Origin: Arthrobacter frigidicola
GTDB lineage: Bacteria > Actinomycetota > Actinomycetes > Actinomycetales > Micrococcaceae
Assembly: GCA_003602285.1 (NCBI GenBank)
Contig: QZVU01000003.1
Coordinates: 248,001 to 312,000 of the forward strand
DNA length: 64,000 nt
Direction: 5' to 3'
Shown here: piece by piece, positions 1 to 9,072 of the stretch
Numbering within the stretch: the first letter of the stretch is position 1
How the letters are laid out: every line of letters begins with the position of its first letter
Translations under genes and position numbers: made by a program
Notes under the pieces: generated by a model
The model's input: only the letters and a program-made list of their open reading frames with translations
The model's database searches: none
Told to the model about the DNA's origin: nothing

Positions 1-22
1 TTTCCCTGGGCCGGGCCGGGGG

Positions 23-1525
23 TCAATAGGCTCCTACGGGTTGGAAGACCACCTTGAAGGTGCGCCACATCACGAGCAGGTCGCCGGTGACGGACCAGTT
101 CTCGACGTAGTAGAGATCAAGGCGGATGCTTTCGTCCCAGTCGAGGTCGGACCGGCCGCTGATCTGCCACAGACCGGTCAGGCCCGGCTTGATGAAGAGG
201 CGGCGGTGGGCGTGCCCGTGGTAGCTCGACACCTCGCTGGGAAGCGGAGGCCGCGGGCCGACCAGCGACATGTCTCCCTTGAGCACGTTGTAGAACTGCG
301 GCAGCTCATCGAGTGAGTACTTCCGGATCCACCGCCCTACGTCCGTGACCCGCGGGTCGTCCTTCATCTTGAACAGGACGCCGTTGCCCTCGTTGTGCTG
401 CCTCAGGTTTTCAAGATCGGATTCGGCGGAGGTCACCATCGAACGGAACTTGTACATGCGGAACAGCTCCGAGCCGCGGCCTGCGCGGTCCTGTGCGAAG
501 AACACCGGCCCGGGTGAATCAAGCCGGATGAGGACCGCCAGGAGCATGAACAGCGGGGCCAGCGCGATGAGCGCGGCGGCCGAGAGGAAGATGTCCATCG
601 CCCGCTTGATGACGTGGCGGCCGCCGGTGAACTGGGGCAGCTCCACATGCATGAGGGGAAGTCCCTCAACCGGACGCATCCGGATCCGCGGGCCGGCGAC
701 GTTGGTCAGGGAGGAGGCGAGCACCAGTTCGGTGGAGGTGCGTTCAAGGCGCCACCCGAGTTCCCGGATGTACCTCGTGCCCTTGCGCAGGTGTCCGGCG
801 ACGATGACCGCGTCGGCCCCGGTGTGGAGCACGAAGTCCTCGACATTGCCGAGCCCGCACACGGCCGGCACGAGCTTGTCGCCGACCCGGATCGAGGACT
901 GGTTCCCCTTGCACTCGAGGACCGCCCCCACGACGTCGTACACGGGACCCGACTTGCGTGCCAGCTGGCTGGCGACGTAGTCCACGTCGTGGCGCCGGCC
1001 GACGACGACGACCTTGGAGAGGAAGTGGCCATAGCGCCGCTGCTCGTTGAGCCACAGCCGCCACAGCCACCGGCTCGCCACCAGCAGTACCACCCCTGCC
1101 GCGAAGGTGAGCACCAGGAACCGCCGGAAGTGTTCGATATCGAGGACGACGACGGAGACGGCGAGCGCCCCGAAGGTGGCCGTGCCCGCGTGCAGGACCT
1201 TCTTGTACTCGGCGGCGCCGACGCCGATCAGGCGTGGATCCCTGGTGCGGAAGAGGTACATCGCGCTCAGCCAGCCGCCGGCACAGCCAAGGAGCAGCCC
1301 GAAGGTGATCTTCAGGCCTTCCTCCTCAAGCGCCGTCCCGGTGAAGAGACGTCCACAGACCAAGACGACCAGGAGGATCAGGAGCGTATCCGTGACCCGG
1401 AGCGACTGCTGGTACCGCCGCCGCCAGGCGATTCCCGAAAGGACCCGGCGCGTGCTGCCCACCGCAGCCCGTGCGGGAAGCGTGCTGATCCTCCCCGGCG
1501 ACAGGGCGGGGTTCGCCCCCGTCAT
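23..1525 (-). CDS. Polyprenyl-phosphate sugar-1-phosphate transferase (WcaJ/ExoY-like)
   Basis: Membrane enzyme expected to load the first sugar phosphate onto a polyprenyl-phosphate carrier for exopolysaccharide or capsule synthesis. The 500-aa protein has four hydrophobic segments in the first 155 residues, a nucleotide-binding-like middle (VVVVGRRHDVDYV, about 170-182), and a C-terminal bacterial sugar transferase domain (about 300-495) with KRAMDIFLSAAAL, MYKFRSM, SLDELPQFYNVLKGD, SLVGPRP and KPGLTGLWQISGRSD. The frame opens further upstream to 1822, but those 99 residues are Arg/Gly/Pro-rich and unlike the family; the ATG at 1525, preceded by a G-rich stretch, is preferred. It lies downstream of the LuxR pair on the same strand but with a long gap, so it probably has its own promoter. 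The acceptor sugar cannot be told from sequence. Confidence 0.9.
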   Translation of the reverse strand: MTGANPALSPGRISTLPARAAVGSTRRVLSGIAWRRRYQQSLRVTDTLLILLVVLVCGRLFTGTALEEEGLKITFGLLLGCAGGWLSAMYLFRTRDPRLIGVGAAEYKKVLHAGTATFGALAVSVVVLDIEHFRRFLVLTFAAGVVLLVASRWLWRLWLNEQRRYGHFLSKVVVVGRRHDVDYVASQLARKSGPVYDVVGAVLECKGNQSSIRVGDKLVPAVCGLGNVEDFVLHTGADAVIVAGHLRKGTRYIRELGWRLERTSTELVLASSLTNVAGPRIRMRPVEGLPLMHVELPQFTGGRHVIKRAMDIFLSAAALIALAPLFMLLAVLIRLDSPGPVFFAQDRAGRGSELFRMYKFRSMVTSAESDLENLRQHNEGNGVLFKMKDDPRVTDVGRWIRKYSLDELPQFYNVLKGDMSLVGPRPPLPSEVSSYHGHAHRRLFIKPGLTGLWQISGRSDLDWDESIRLDLYYVENWSVTGDLLVMWRTFKVVFQPVGAY

Positions 1526-2040
1526 GCCGCCGCCCCCCGACGGCCGGCCGCCTGGGGGGCGGCAAAGTGGGGAGCCGACGGCGACTGGGGACGAACCTCG
1601 GTCTCGGGAGGTTCTAACGCCGCCGGCTCCGCTGAAGGGTGCCCCACCGACGCCGGGGCGGGCCCGGATCCGGTGGTGCAGGTGACCGACGGGGGCGCCG
1701 CAGCGCCGCCTCGAAGCGTCGGCCCGAAAGGATGAACTCCTGGTAAAACAGCCTTCGATGTGCGGTGAAAGCCGCAGCAACCACGTCCGCCCATCATGAG
1801 ACCCTGTTCCTCTAAAGTTCACCCCAAGCTTGCTGTTCTTCTTGGATTGAGCCTATGAACAGGCCGCTGCCGCTGCACGAGTAGGGGTTACGCTACTTCG
1901 ACGGACACTGGGCACCGCGGTACTCGATGGCGGTGGTGGACTACGTGGGCTTGTCGCCTTGAGTACCCACAGGCTGCCGCGCTCCACTCACCTGCGGCCG
2001 GGGCGCGGGGATTCCAGAGGTCGGGGACGGGCGGGGGCCC
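1526..2040 (-). promoter_or_regulatory. Long leader/promoter region of the sugar transferase with an inverted GTAG/CTAC site
   Basis: No credible gene is seen here. At 1881-1896 the plus strand reads GTAG, eight bases, CTAC, an inverted repeat of the size bound by LuxR-type HTH dimers. The nine bases AGTAGGGGT at 1880-1888 recur at 25329-25337 upstream of iniB. Further CTAC and GTAC elements occur at 1920-1965. Regulation by a neighbouring LuxR protein is inference. Confidence 0.35.
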
Positions 2041-4710
2041 TCACCGGTCCTGGCTGTGCTGGAGTTCCTCGCGCCGATTGATTCCTAGTTTCGCGAAGAT
2101 CCGGTACAGGTGCCCCTCGACGGTGCGCACCGAAACATTCTGGCGCTCGGCGATGTCCCGGTTGGAGTAGCCTTCGGCGACGAGGGAGACGATGTCCTGC
2201 TCCCGCCGGGTCAGGCGGGCGCCGGGGGCGGAGCCGGCCGTCCCGGCCGCGGGCTGGTCCGTGCGGGAGAGGACCGCCGTCAGTCGGGTCTGCGCGCTTC
2301 GGGCCTTCTGCCCGGCCCCCCGCGAGGTCCACAGCTCGGCCGCGAGCCGGAGGCAGGCTCCGGCGAGCGGGAGGTATCCGGCGTCCTCTGCCGTGGTGGC
2401 GGCCTCGGCCAGCCGCACGGGATCCGAATCCCGCGCGGCGGACGCGAAGGCGTGAAGGACCGCACCCTCCAAGCCCTCAAAGTGCCCGGTCAGGGCGGCA
2501 AGGGGCGCGAAGGCCCCTGCATCTCCGAGCCGCGCTGCCTGTTCCAGCGCTGTCGCGGCCACTTCGAGCATGCCATCGGCCGCCGCGCCGTCCGCGATCT
2601 GCCTCAGCTCAGCCGCCACCCCGTGGGGCTCGCCGAGCAGCGCACCGGCGGCGAGGGCGTAGACCCGTCCGGTGAGCCGCATCTCCCTGCTCCCCCGGTT
2701 GGGAACCGTCGTGTATTCGTCGATGAGCGCCTTGGCCCGCGCGGTGTCCGACGCCGCGGCGCAGGCGAAGGCGGCGAGCCCGGTGGCCATGGTGAGTACC
2801 TGGGTGACGTCGGATTCCCGGAGCCCCTCCACGGCGAGCAGCAGCCGGTCGCGGGCAGCGCCGGTTCGCCCGCTCCTCAGCGCGGCGATGCCCTCGAAGA
2901 GGTCGGACCAGCCGGCGAAATAGGAGGGATTCCGTGAGGAGTGCCGTGCGTAGTTCTCGAAGACCGCGCGGGCGGAGTTCCACTCGCCCGCATGCACGAG
3001 GGACAGGATGTGCCGGGAGGCCACGAACTCCCGGTAGGTCAGCAGCTGGTGATCCTCGGCGTCGATCAGGGCCAGCGCCTCGGCGGTGCAGGCCGCTCCC
3101 GACACCGGCCGTCCCGTGGAGGCGAGCAGTTCCCCGAGCAGGGCCAGGGCACCGGTCCGGGTCTCGGCACTGCCATGCGGGCTCTCCACCGCCTCCCGCA
3201 GCGGCCTTTCCAGTCCATGGAGCTGCCCCTCGAGCAGCAGGACGTAGCAGCGGAGCAGGCGCGCTCCGAGGTGGGAGGTTGCGGCGGCGTCGGTGAGTGC
3301 CCGGCTCCTGCCCGCCGACTCGATCGCCTCGATCAGGAAATCCCACTGGTCGATGTCCCGGCGCAGGTCCTCGGATGACTCTCCCAGGCGGAGCCGGATG
3401 TCGAAGGACAGGAGGGTTGCTTCCTTCGCGACGAGCAGGTTGGTGCACCGGAGGCGGGCTTCGTCGACGAGCTCCCTGGAATAGCCGAGGTTGCCGCGCG
3501 CGATCTGGGCGCGGGCGATTTCGACAAGCGCCCTGCCGCGGAGCCCGGGCGCCGAGACGGCCCGAGCCGCCCGCAGGGCGAAGCCGGGATCGTTGAGCCG
3601 GTTGGCAACAACCGCGGCCCGCAGCAGGCTCGGGTCGTCGGGTGGCACTCCGCAGTCGAGGCCCCAGGCCACACTGCGCAGGAATCCTTCGAGCGATTCG
3701 GTCCGGGGATCGAGCACCTCGAGGACGGCACGGCGGATGGCCATGCTGCGTGCGGTGGGGACGGAGGTACGGAGGACTTCGCTGTAGAGCGGGTGGCTGA
3801 GGGAGACGAGGCGTTCGGGCGCCGGACCGACGGTGATCAGCTGATCGTCCTGGAGGTTCCGGACGCTGTCGGGATCGGCGCAGCGTGAAAGCGCCTTCAG
3901 GGCGATGGGTTCGGCCAGGGCGACGACTTCAAGGGCCGCCAGGTCGGGAGCACTGCGTTGGCGCAGCTGGCTCTGGATCAGGTCCACGAGGCGCAGGTCG
4001 ACCGAGGGCTGGCCGACCATGCGCCACACGCCGTTGCGTTCGACGAGGTATCCCTGCCCGCGGCCCTGCGTCAGCAGCGTGAGCAGGAACAGGGGGTTCC
4101 CGCCCGTGGCACCCGCGAGCAGGTTGCTTGTCCCCGTCAGTACATTGCCGCCGAGGACCTGCCGGCACAGTTCGTCCACCGCCGAATCGTCAAGCGGTTC
4201 GAGATCGAACCGCACCAGGAGGCCGTCGCGGCTCAGGGCGAGGAACTCGGCGGGCGGGTGGGGTGCGGCCCTCGACAGGATGAGCAGCCGGGCCCGGCGG
4301 GCACTGACGAGCTGTGCCAGCAGGGCGCAGGTGCTCTCGTCGAGCTCGTGCGCATCGTCGACGACGAAGAGCGGGAGCTGCGAGGACCGGCCCCTGGGCG
4401 CGGGGAGGTGTTTCATCAGGCTGCGCAGGATGGCCACGGGTGAACCCACCTCTTCGACCGACAGGCCCTGGAGGTACGGGGAGAGGGCGCCGAAGGGGAT
4501 GCGGCGCAGGGACGAGCCGCCGGTGATCGGGAAAACCTCGGCCGCCCCTCCGAGCTCCTGCACCACCGCGCGGGCGAGCGCGGTCTTGCCGACACCGGGC
4601 TCACCCACCACCATCGCGCCGAAGCCGGCCGGGTCGTGGAGCGCGGTGAGAATCCCGTCGATGATTTTCGTCCGTCCGACGAGGGGGACGCCCTCCTGGA
4701 TTCTCATCAT
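2041..4710 (-). CDS. MalT/LAL-type ATPase-LuxR regulator (downstream gene of pair A)
   Basis: Large signal-responsive transcription factor of the MalT/LAL type: an N-terminal STAND-like ATPase, a long helical repeat middle and a C-terminal LuxR/GerE DNA-binding domain. In the 889 aa, Walker A GEPGVGKT is at 36-43, Walker B FVVDDAHELDE at about 115-125, GNPLFLLTLL follows the ATPase core, and the HTH (LTRREQDIVSLVAEG to KLGINRREEL) occupies about 833-884. It starts 17 nt after the stop of the upstream regulator, so the two are probably co-transcribed. It resembles the regulator at 10404-13064 more than its own operon partner (shared GNPLFL, a VVDDAHE Walker B and HLYRI.AKLGI.RREEL). The ligand is unknown. 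Confidence 0.88.
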   Translation of the reverse strand: MMRIQEGVPLVGRTKIIDGILTALHDPAGFGAMVVGEPGVGKTALARAVVQELGGAAEVFPITGGSSLRRIPFGALSPYLQGLSVEEVGSPVAILRSLMKHLPAPRGRSSQLPLFVVDDAHELDESTCALLAQLVSARRARLLILSRAAPHPPAEFLALSRDGLLVRFDLEPLDDSAVDELCRQVLGGNVLTGTSNLLAGATGGNPLFLLTLLTQGRGQGYLVERNGVWRMVGQPSVDLRLVDLIQSQLRQRSAPDLAALEVVALAEPIALKALSRCADPDSVRNLQDDQLITVGPAPERLVSLSHPLYSEVLRTSVPTARSMAIRRAVLEVLDPRTESLEGFLRSVAWGLDCGVPPDDPSLLRAAVVANRLNDPGFALRAARAVSAPGLRGRALVEIARAQIARGNLGYSRELVDEARLRCTNLLVAKEATLLSFDIRLRLGESSEDLRRDIDQWDFLIEAIESAGRSRALTDAAATSHLGARLLRCYVLLLEGQLHGLERPLREAVESPHGSAETRTGALALLGELLASTGRPVSGAACTAEALALIDAEDHQLLTYREFVASRHILSLVHAGEWNSARAVFENYARHSSRNPSYFAGWSDLFEGIAALRSGRTGAARDRLLLAVEGLRESDVTQVLTMATGLAAFACAAASDTARAKALIDEYTTVPNRGSREMRLTGRVYALAAGALLGEPHGVAAELRQIADGAAADGMLEVAATALEQAARLGDAGAFAPLAALTGHFEGLEGAVLHAFASAARDSDPVRLAEAATTAEDAGYLPLAGACLRLAAELWTSRGAGQKARSAQTRLTAVLSRTDQPAAGTAGSAPGARLTRREQDIVSLVAEGYSNRDIAERQNVSVRTVEGHLYRIFAKLGINRREELQHSQDR

Positions 4711-4727
4711 GAATATCGGCTGTCCGT

Positions 4728-7355
4728 CTACTTGAAAATCAGGGCAAGCTGCTTGCGGCTCGAGAGACCGAGCTTCGTCAGGATCTGGTGAACGTGTCCT
4801 TCGACGGTCCGCACCGAGACGTGTTCGGCCTCGGCAATGACCTTATTCGACGCACCGCGGGCCACGAACCGTGCGATCTTCCTTTCCCTCTCGCTGAGGA
4901 TCGCCCTGCTGCGCGCCGGCCTCCGCCCCGGTGCGGCGGCCCGGCGGAGGATCTGGTCGGCATAAATGCCGATCATCGCGTCGCCGTTCTCAAGGAACTC
5001 GATGGCGCGCTCCGCCGCATGGGCTGCGAGCCCATCATGCCCCGAATAGAGGGCGGCGCTGGCGGCGTCGAGAAGGACCTCGGAATTCCGTGCGGCGATC
5101 CCCTTACCCAGCAGTTCCAGGACCCGGGCGAGGGGCCCCTCGCAGGTGGCGGCGGCGGCGCACAGCCGCTCCACGAGGTCATCGGAGCCAAGCTGCACCG
5201 CCTGGGAGAGGAAGAGGAGCTCCTGTCCCTTGTTGCCGGCAGCGGCGTTTGCCTCCGCCCGGGACCGCAGCAACTCCTGAGCCGCGCCGGGCTCGCCCAG
5301 CGCGGCCCCGGCGAGGATCCGGAAGTACTCGGCGCTGTCACGGTAATGCCAGGAGTGGCGCTCGGAGTTCAGGTCGACGGCGTTCAGGTGCTCCCGGGCC
5401 CCGGCCGGGTCCCCCCGGAGCGCGAGGGCGTAGGCACCGGCTGCCTCCGCGAGGGGCAGCAGTCCGTGCCGATCACTGGCCCGCAGCTGGCTGATGGCCG
5501 GAACGAGCCGGTCCAGCGCGTCCTGGCTGCGGCCGGCGAAGGCGTGGAGCAGACCTTCGGTGAACTCCGAGGCCGAACCGTCGTAGATGCTTGCATCGGC
5601 GTCCCGTTCCGGGGCCTCGGCCATCGCCAGTGCCTCGTTCCAGTACCCGGCGGCCAGCAGCGCGGTAAAGAGGTGAGTTCCGCCCCGCTCGATCTCGAGT
5701 GGGTCCCGCTCTGCCCCCACGAGCCGGGCGACAAGGGAACGGGCGGTTTCCACGGCGGCCTCCTGGCGGCCCGCCATCGCCAGGGCCGAGGCGAGCAGCC
5801 CCTGGAGCCGGGAGGTGGGCCGGCCGTGCGCCGAACGCGCCTCGATCCGTCCGGGGAGGGACTCTGTGAGCCCGACCGAGCGGCCCTCGAACAGTTCACG
5901 TTCCGCCGCGAAGTCCTCAAGCTGTTCGAGGAGGTCCTGCACCTCCTCGGCAGGGGCGGAGGCCAGCCGCGCACGCGCCGCGTCGAGCAGCGGAGCCGTC
6001 TCGGCGTGCCGCTGGTGGCTGCGCATCGTCAGCTCCGCCTTCGTGAGCATCAGCTCCACTTCCAGCCGCAGGCCGACCGGCGCAGCCCCGTCTCCAAGCA
6101 GGGGGGCAATGGTGGCCAGGGCCTCATCGACCCGGCGCTCCAGGGCCAGCGCGCGCGCCGCTTCGAGGACGGTCGCCGGGCCGCGCTCGGCGTCGGGCAC
6201 CGCTGCGAGGAAGCCCAGCGCCGCCGACGGCTCGGACCGCAGGTTGGCCTCCCGGGCGGCCTCGATCAGCGCCGGGGCCTCAACCGGGACCCCGTTGTCG
6301 AGGCTCCACCGGATCAGGGACGCACGGCTCGGCCCGGGCATGGAGCTGTCCGTGCGCAGTCCGTTCAGCGTTGAGAGCGCGGCGCGTCCCGGCACGGAAA
6401 CGAGCTGGGAGCGCAGCGACTCGGCCAGCCCCTCGTCGGACACGCGCACGAGGGGAGGACCGCCCTGTTCCGCCCAGAGGATGCCCTGCTCCTGAAGGAC
6501 GTTGACCGGCTCCGGCGGGAACACCTGAAGCAGCAGGTCCAGGGGAACCGCGCCGACGACGGCGACGGTCTCGAGCAGCGGACGCCGGTCCGGGGAGATC
6601 CGCTCGAGCTGACCGGTGACGCACTCGGTCATCGGCTTGCCCGCCCGGGATCCGTCCCCGCCGCCGCCGGAAACCCAGACCCCGTCGCTCAGGGCGAGGT
6701 GCCCTGATTCAACGTCGGCGAGGGTGATCGCCTGAAGGTACCGAGGGTTTCCGCCGCTTGCCTGCCACAGCCCGAGGGCCACAGAGCGGGAGACGGGGTT
6801 GCCCAGTGCGGCGGTGAGCAGTTCGGTTGTCTTCTCCAGGTCGAGGGGTTCGACGTCGAGCCGGCGCACGACGTCGTCCTTCCACAGGTTGAACAGCTCG
6901 AGCGGTGCGCGCTGCATGTCCCCGCAGATGCCCAGGACCCGGACGGATCCCACGCGGACCAGGTGGGCGATGACCATCGCCGAGAATTCGTCGAAGTCCT
7001 CGATATTGTCGAGCACCATCAGGGTGCGGGCGCCCCCGGTGCCGGGCTGGAAGCGGCTCTGAAGCGAGCTCAGGAGCAGAAGCGGGTTGGCCGAAGTTTC
7101 CTCGTCAAGCTGGGCAAGGACCATGCTGAGCACTCCGTAGGGGGTGTCCGCGATGGCCGCCGAGCCGCGCAGGTACAGCACCTCGAAATCCCGGGCAAGG
7201 TCACTGCTGACCCGGCGGGCGATGAGTGTCTTGCCCACCCCGGCCTGTCCGACGAGGACCACTCCACCACCCGAGGCCTGCACGAGGGCCTTCCGGGCAT
7301 AGTCGATCTCCTCGGAACGCCCCACGAGGGGCCAACTGCTGTCCAGCCCCGTCAT
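4728..7355 (-). CDS. MalT/LAL-type ATPase-LuxR regulator (upstream gene of pair A)
   Basis: Second regulator of the same architecture, 875 aa: Walker A GQAGVGKT at 36-43, a Walker B of the form LMVLDNIEDFDE (Asp-Asn rather than Asp-Asp), an Ala/Leu-rich helical middle, and a LuxR HTH at 820-875 (ERERKIARFVARGASNK, then VSVRTVEGH). The frame is open to 7451, but MTGLDSSWPLVGR matches the usual N-terminus of its paralogues (short leader, then VGR), so ATG 7355 is chosen. It precedes the 889-aa regulator by 17 nt. It most resembles the regulator at 13061-15700 (shared GNPR, an LDN/VDN-type Walker B and GASNK.IA....VSVRTVEGH). The Asn in Walker B may weaken hydrolysis while keeping nucleotide binding; this is inference. 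Confidence 0.87.
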   Translation of the reverse strand: MTGLDSSWPLVGRSEEIDYARKALVQASGGGVVLVGQAGVGKTLIARRVSSDLARDFEVLYLRGSAAIADTPYGVLSMVLAQLDEETSANPLLLLSSLQSRFQPGTGGARTLMVLDNIEDFDEFSAMVIAHLVRVGSVRVLGICGDMQRAPLELFNLWKDDVVRRLDVEPLDLEKTTELLTAALGNPVSRSVALGLWQASGGNPRYLQAITLADVESGHLALSDGVWVSGGGGDGSRAGKPMTECVTGQLERISPDRRPLLETVAVVGAVPLDLLLQVFPPEPVNVLQEQGILWAEQGGPPLVRVSDEGLAESLRSQLVSVPGRAALSTLNGLRTDSSMPGPSRASLIRWSLDNGVPVEAPALIEAAREANLRSEPSAALGFLAAVPDAERGPATVLEAARALALERRVDEALATIAPLLGDGAAPVGLRLEVELMLTKAELTMRSHQRHAETAPLLDAARARLASAPAEEVQDLLEQLEDFAAERELFEGRSVGLTESLPGRIEARSAHGRPTSRLQGLLASALAMAGRQEAAVETARSLVARLVGAERDPLEIERGGTHLFTALLAAGYWNEALAMAEAPERDADASIYDGSASEFTEGLLHAFAGRSQDALDRLVPAISQLRASDRHGLLPLAEAAGAYALALRGDPAGAREHLNAVDLNSERHSWHYRDSAEYFRILAGAALGEPGAAQELLRSRAEANAAAGNKGQELLFLSQAVQLGSDDLVERLCAAAATCEGPLARVLELLGKGIAARNSEVLLDAASAALYSGHDGLAAHAAERAIEFLENGDAMIGIYADQILRRAAAPGRRPARSRAILSERERKIARFVARGASNKVIAEAEHVSVRTVEGHVHQILTKLGLSSRKQLALIFK

Positions 7356-7593
7356 GTGCAGCGCCCCATCGCACTTCCCCCGGCCCCAACCGGCAGCCCC
7401 GGTTCGAAACCGGGGCTGGTACCACAAGTCACCATTGAGTCCGCCCCACAACGATTGTCTTGGAGCATCACACTACCTCCCCGTGTGAGGAAAGCCACTG
7501 AAGCGGCGAACAAGGTTTAATGCTGTAGTGTTCGCACCCGCGCCGCCGGCCCCGCGCTGCGGGGGCCCGGAGCCGCGCGGGCGGGACCGGTTT
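7356..7593 (-). promoter_or_regulatory. Intergenic region before regulator pair A, with a CACTACCT box
   Basis: Holds CACTACCT at 7471-7478 framed by a short CACAC/GTGTG inverted repeat (7469-7487), and TGTAGTG at 7524-7530 in the opposite orientation. The same CACTACCT octamer is found at 10368-10375 and 15929-15936, both in intergenic DNA next to the LuxR genes. Two small hairpins near the pth stop (7550-7564 and 7587-7601) lack a T-run and are weak terminator candidates. Confidence 0.35.
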
Positions 7594-8181
7594 TCAACCG
7601 GCAGGAGCGTGGAATTTTTGCTGGGCGGCAACGAGTCCGGTGCGGATCACGGCCTCGACGGCGTCGGCCGCATCCTCGAGGAGGAAGGGCAGTTCCTTCT
7701 TCTCCGCGGTGCCGAAGTCCTTGAGGACGAAGTCGGCGGTGTCCTGCCGGCCGGGAGGACGCCCGACGCCGACCCGGACCCGGAGGTAGTCCTTCGTGCC
7801 CAGGGCCCGGCTGATGTCCCGGAGGCCGTTGTGCCCGCCTTCGCCGCCGCCGGCCTTGAGCCGGACAGTGTTGAAGGGAATGTCGATCTCGTCGTGCACC
7901 GCAAGAACGCGCTCGGCGGGGATTCCGTAAAATTTCGCCAGCGCGGAGACGGGTCCGCCGGAGAGGTTCATATAGGTCAGCGGTTTCATCAGGACCACGC
8001 GCGGACCGCCGGGGCCGAGCCGTCCCTCGAGGGCCACCGCCTGCGTCCGGGTTGACCGGAACCGCCCATTGAGGCGTGCTGCCAGAAGGTCGAGGACCAT
8101 CGAACCCACATTGTGGCGGTTGCCGCTGTAGCCGGGCCCGGGATTCCCGAGCCCGGCTACGAGCCATGCGTCAGTTGGCAT
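7594..8181 (-). CDS. pth: Peptidyl-tRNA hydrolase
   Basis: Cytosolic enzyme that cleaves peptidyl-tRNA dropped from ribosomes, recycling tRNA. The 195-aa protein shows the family signatures: AGLGNPGPGYSGNRHNVG near the N-terminus, with the catalytic His in RHNVG, then MKPLTYMNLSG and VHDEIDIPF with its conserved Asp, and GGGEGGHNGLRDI. Length is normal. It follows rplY by 14 nt on the same strand; rplY-pth is a widely conserved pair. In mycobacteria the order is glmU-prs-rplY-pth, and here the block is split between prs and rplY by LuxR genes. Confidence 0.97.
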   Translation of the reverse strand: MPTDAWLVAGLGNPGPGYSGNRHNVGSMVLDLLAARLNGRFRSTRTQAVALEGRLGPGGPRVVLMKPLTYMNLSGGPVSALAKFYGIPAERVLAVHDEIDIPFNTVRLKAGGGEGGHNGLRDISRALGTKDYLRVRVGVGRPPGRQDTADFVLKDFGTAEKKELPFLLEDAADAVEAVIRTGLVAAQQKFHAPAG

Positions 8182-8195
8182 GAAGACCGGCAGGA

Positions 8196-8804
8196 TTAGC
8201 TGTTGTCGGCAGCGGGCTCGGCTGCGCCGGCTTCCTCAGCGGGGGCCTCGGTCTCACCGAGGTCCTGGACCGTCGGAGCGGCGAGGTTGACGATGAGCGT
8301 GTCGGCGTCGATCAGGAGCCGGGTGCCCGCGGGCAGCTGGATGTCGGAGGCGAGGATGTGCTCGCCGACCTGGCGGCCCTCGATGTTGACGGTGAGGCTT
8401 TCGGGCAGGTGGGTGGCCTCGGCCTCGACGAGCACGGTGTTGCTTTCGAGGTTGACGACGACCTCGGGGGCCGCCTCGCCCTCGATGTGGATGGTGACGT
8501 CGACTTCGACCTTCTCGCCGCGGCGGACCGTCAGCAGGTCGATGTGCTCAATGATCTGCTTCAGCGGGTTGCGCTGGATGTCCTTGGCGAGGGCCAGGTG
8601 CTCGGTGCCGTCGACCTCGAGGGTCAGCAGGGCGTTGGGGGTGCGCACGGCGAGGGTGGTGGCCTTCGCGGGGAGCAGGACGTGGAGAGGATCCCCACCG
8701 TGCCCGTAGATGACTGCGGGGATCTTGTTGGCGCGGCGGGCCTGACGGGCCGCGCCCTTGCCGAATTCGTTGCGTACTTCTGCTGGGAGCTTTTGCTCTG
8801 ACAT
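8196..8804 (-). CDS. rplY: 50S ribosomal protein L25/Ctc (5S rRNA binding)
   Basis: Ribosomal protein of the long L25/TL5/Ctc type. The 202 aa contain an N-terminal L25 domain (1 to about 90: RNEFGKGAARQARRANKIPA, VIYGHGGDP, LALAKDIQRNPLKQIIEH), the C-terminal TL5 beta domain (about 95-185), and an Ala/Glu-rich acidic tail. GAGGAG six bases before the ATG is a strong ribosome binding site. Upstream gene of the rplY-pth operon. Confidence 0.96.
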   Translation of the reverse strand: MSEQKLPAEVRNEFGKGAARQARRANKIPAVIYGHGGDPLHVLLPAKATTLAVRTPNALLTLEVDGTEHLALAKDIQRNPLKQIIEHIDLLTVRRGEKVEVDVTIHIEGEAAPEVVVNLESNTVLVEAEATHLPESLTVNIEGRQVGEHILASDIQLPAGTRLLIDADTLIVNLAAPTVQDLGETEAPAEEAGAAEPAADNS

Positions 8805-9072
8805 GGGGTTCTCCTCGTGGAACGCTGGATAGCTGGTGCGCCGGAGGCGGGGCCAGCCCGTGGACGTTGCCGGGGCATTGAGGAGCGCGTCTAGAAACCG
8901 CTCACTGCTGGTAGAAGCACCAGCTGCTGAAAGTCGCTAGCCACCGTCGATCACGGAGTCCGCCCGATTTCTCGGGCCGCTCCCTCGCCTAGGCATCGCA
9001 GACCATCCTACAGCACCCTCGGGGCTCCCCTGACCCTCCCCGGGGCAGAGGCCGGGACCGCCGGGGGCCGCC
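8805..9072 (-). other. rplY upstream region
   Basis: 268 bases without a recognisable gene between the glycosyltransferase stop and rplY. A small hairpin (GCTGGT, six-base loop, ACCAGC) lies near 8907-8925 and could sit in the rplY leader. No tRNA or known riboswitch pattern was recognised. Confidence 0.3.

Noticed and set aside
1526-1822. N-terminal extension of the sugar transferase to 1822
   Set aside because: The 99 extra residues are low-complexity Arg/Gly/Pro/Ser and do not resemble the family; the ATG at 1525 fits better.
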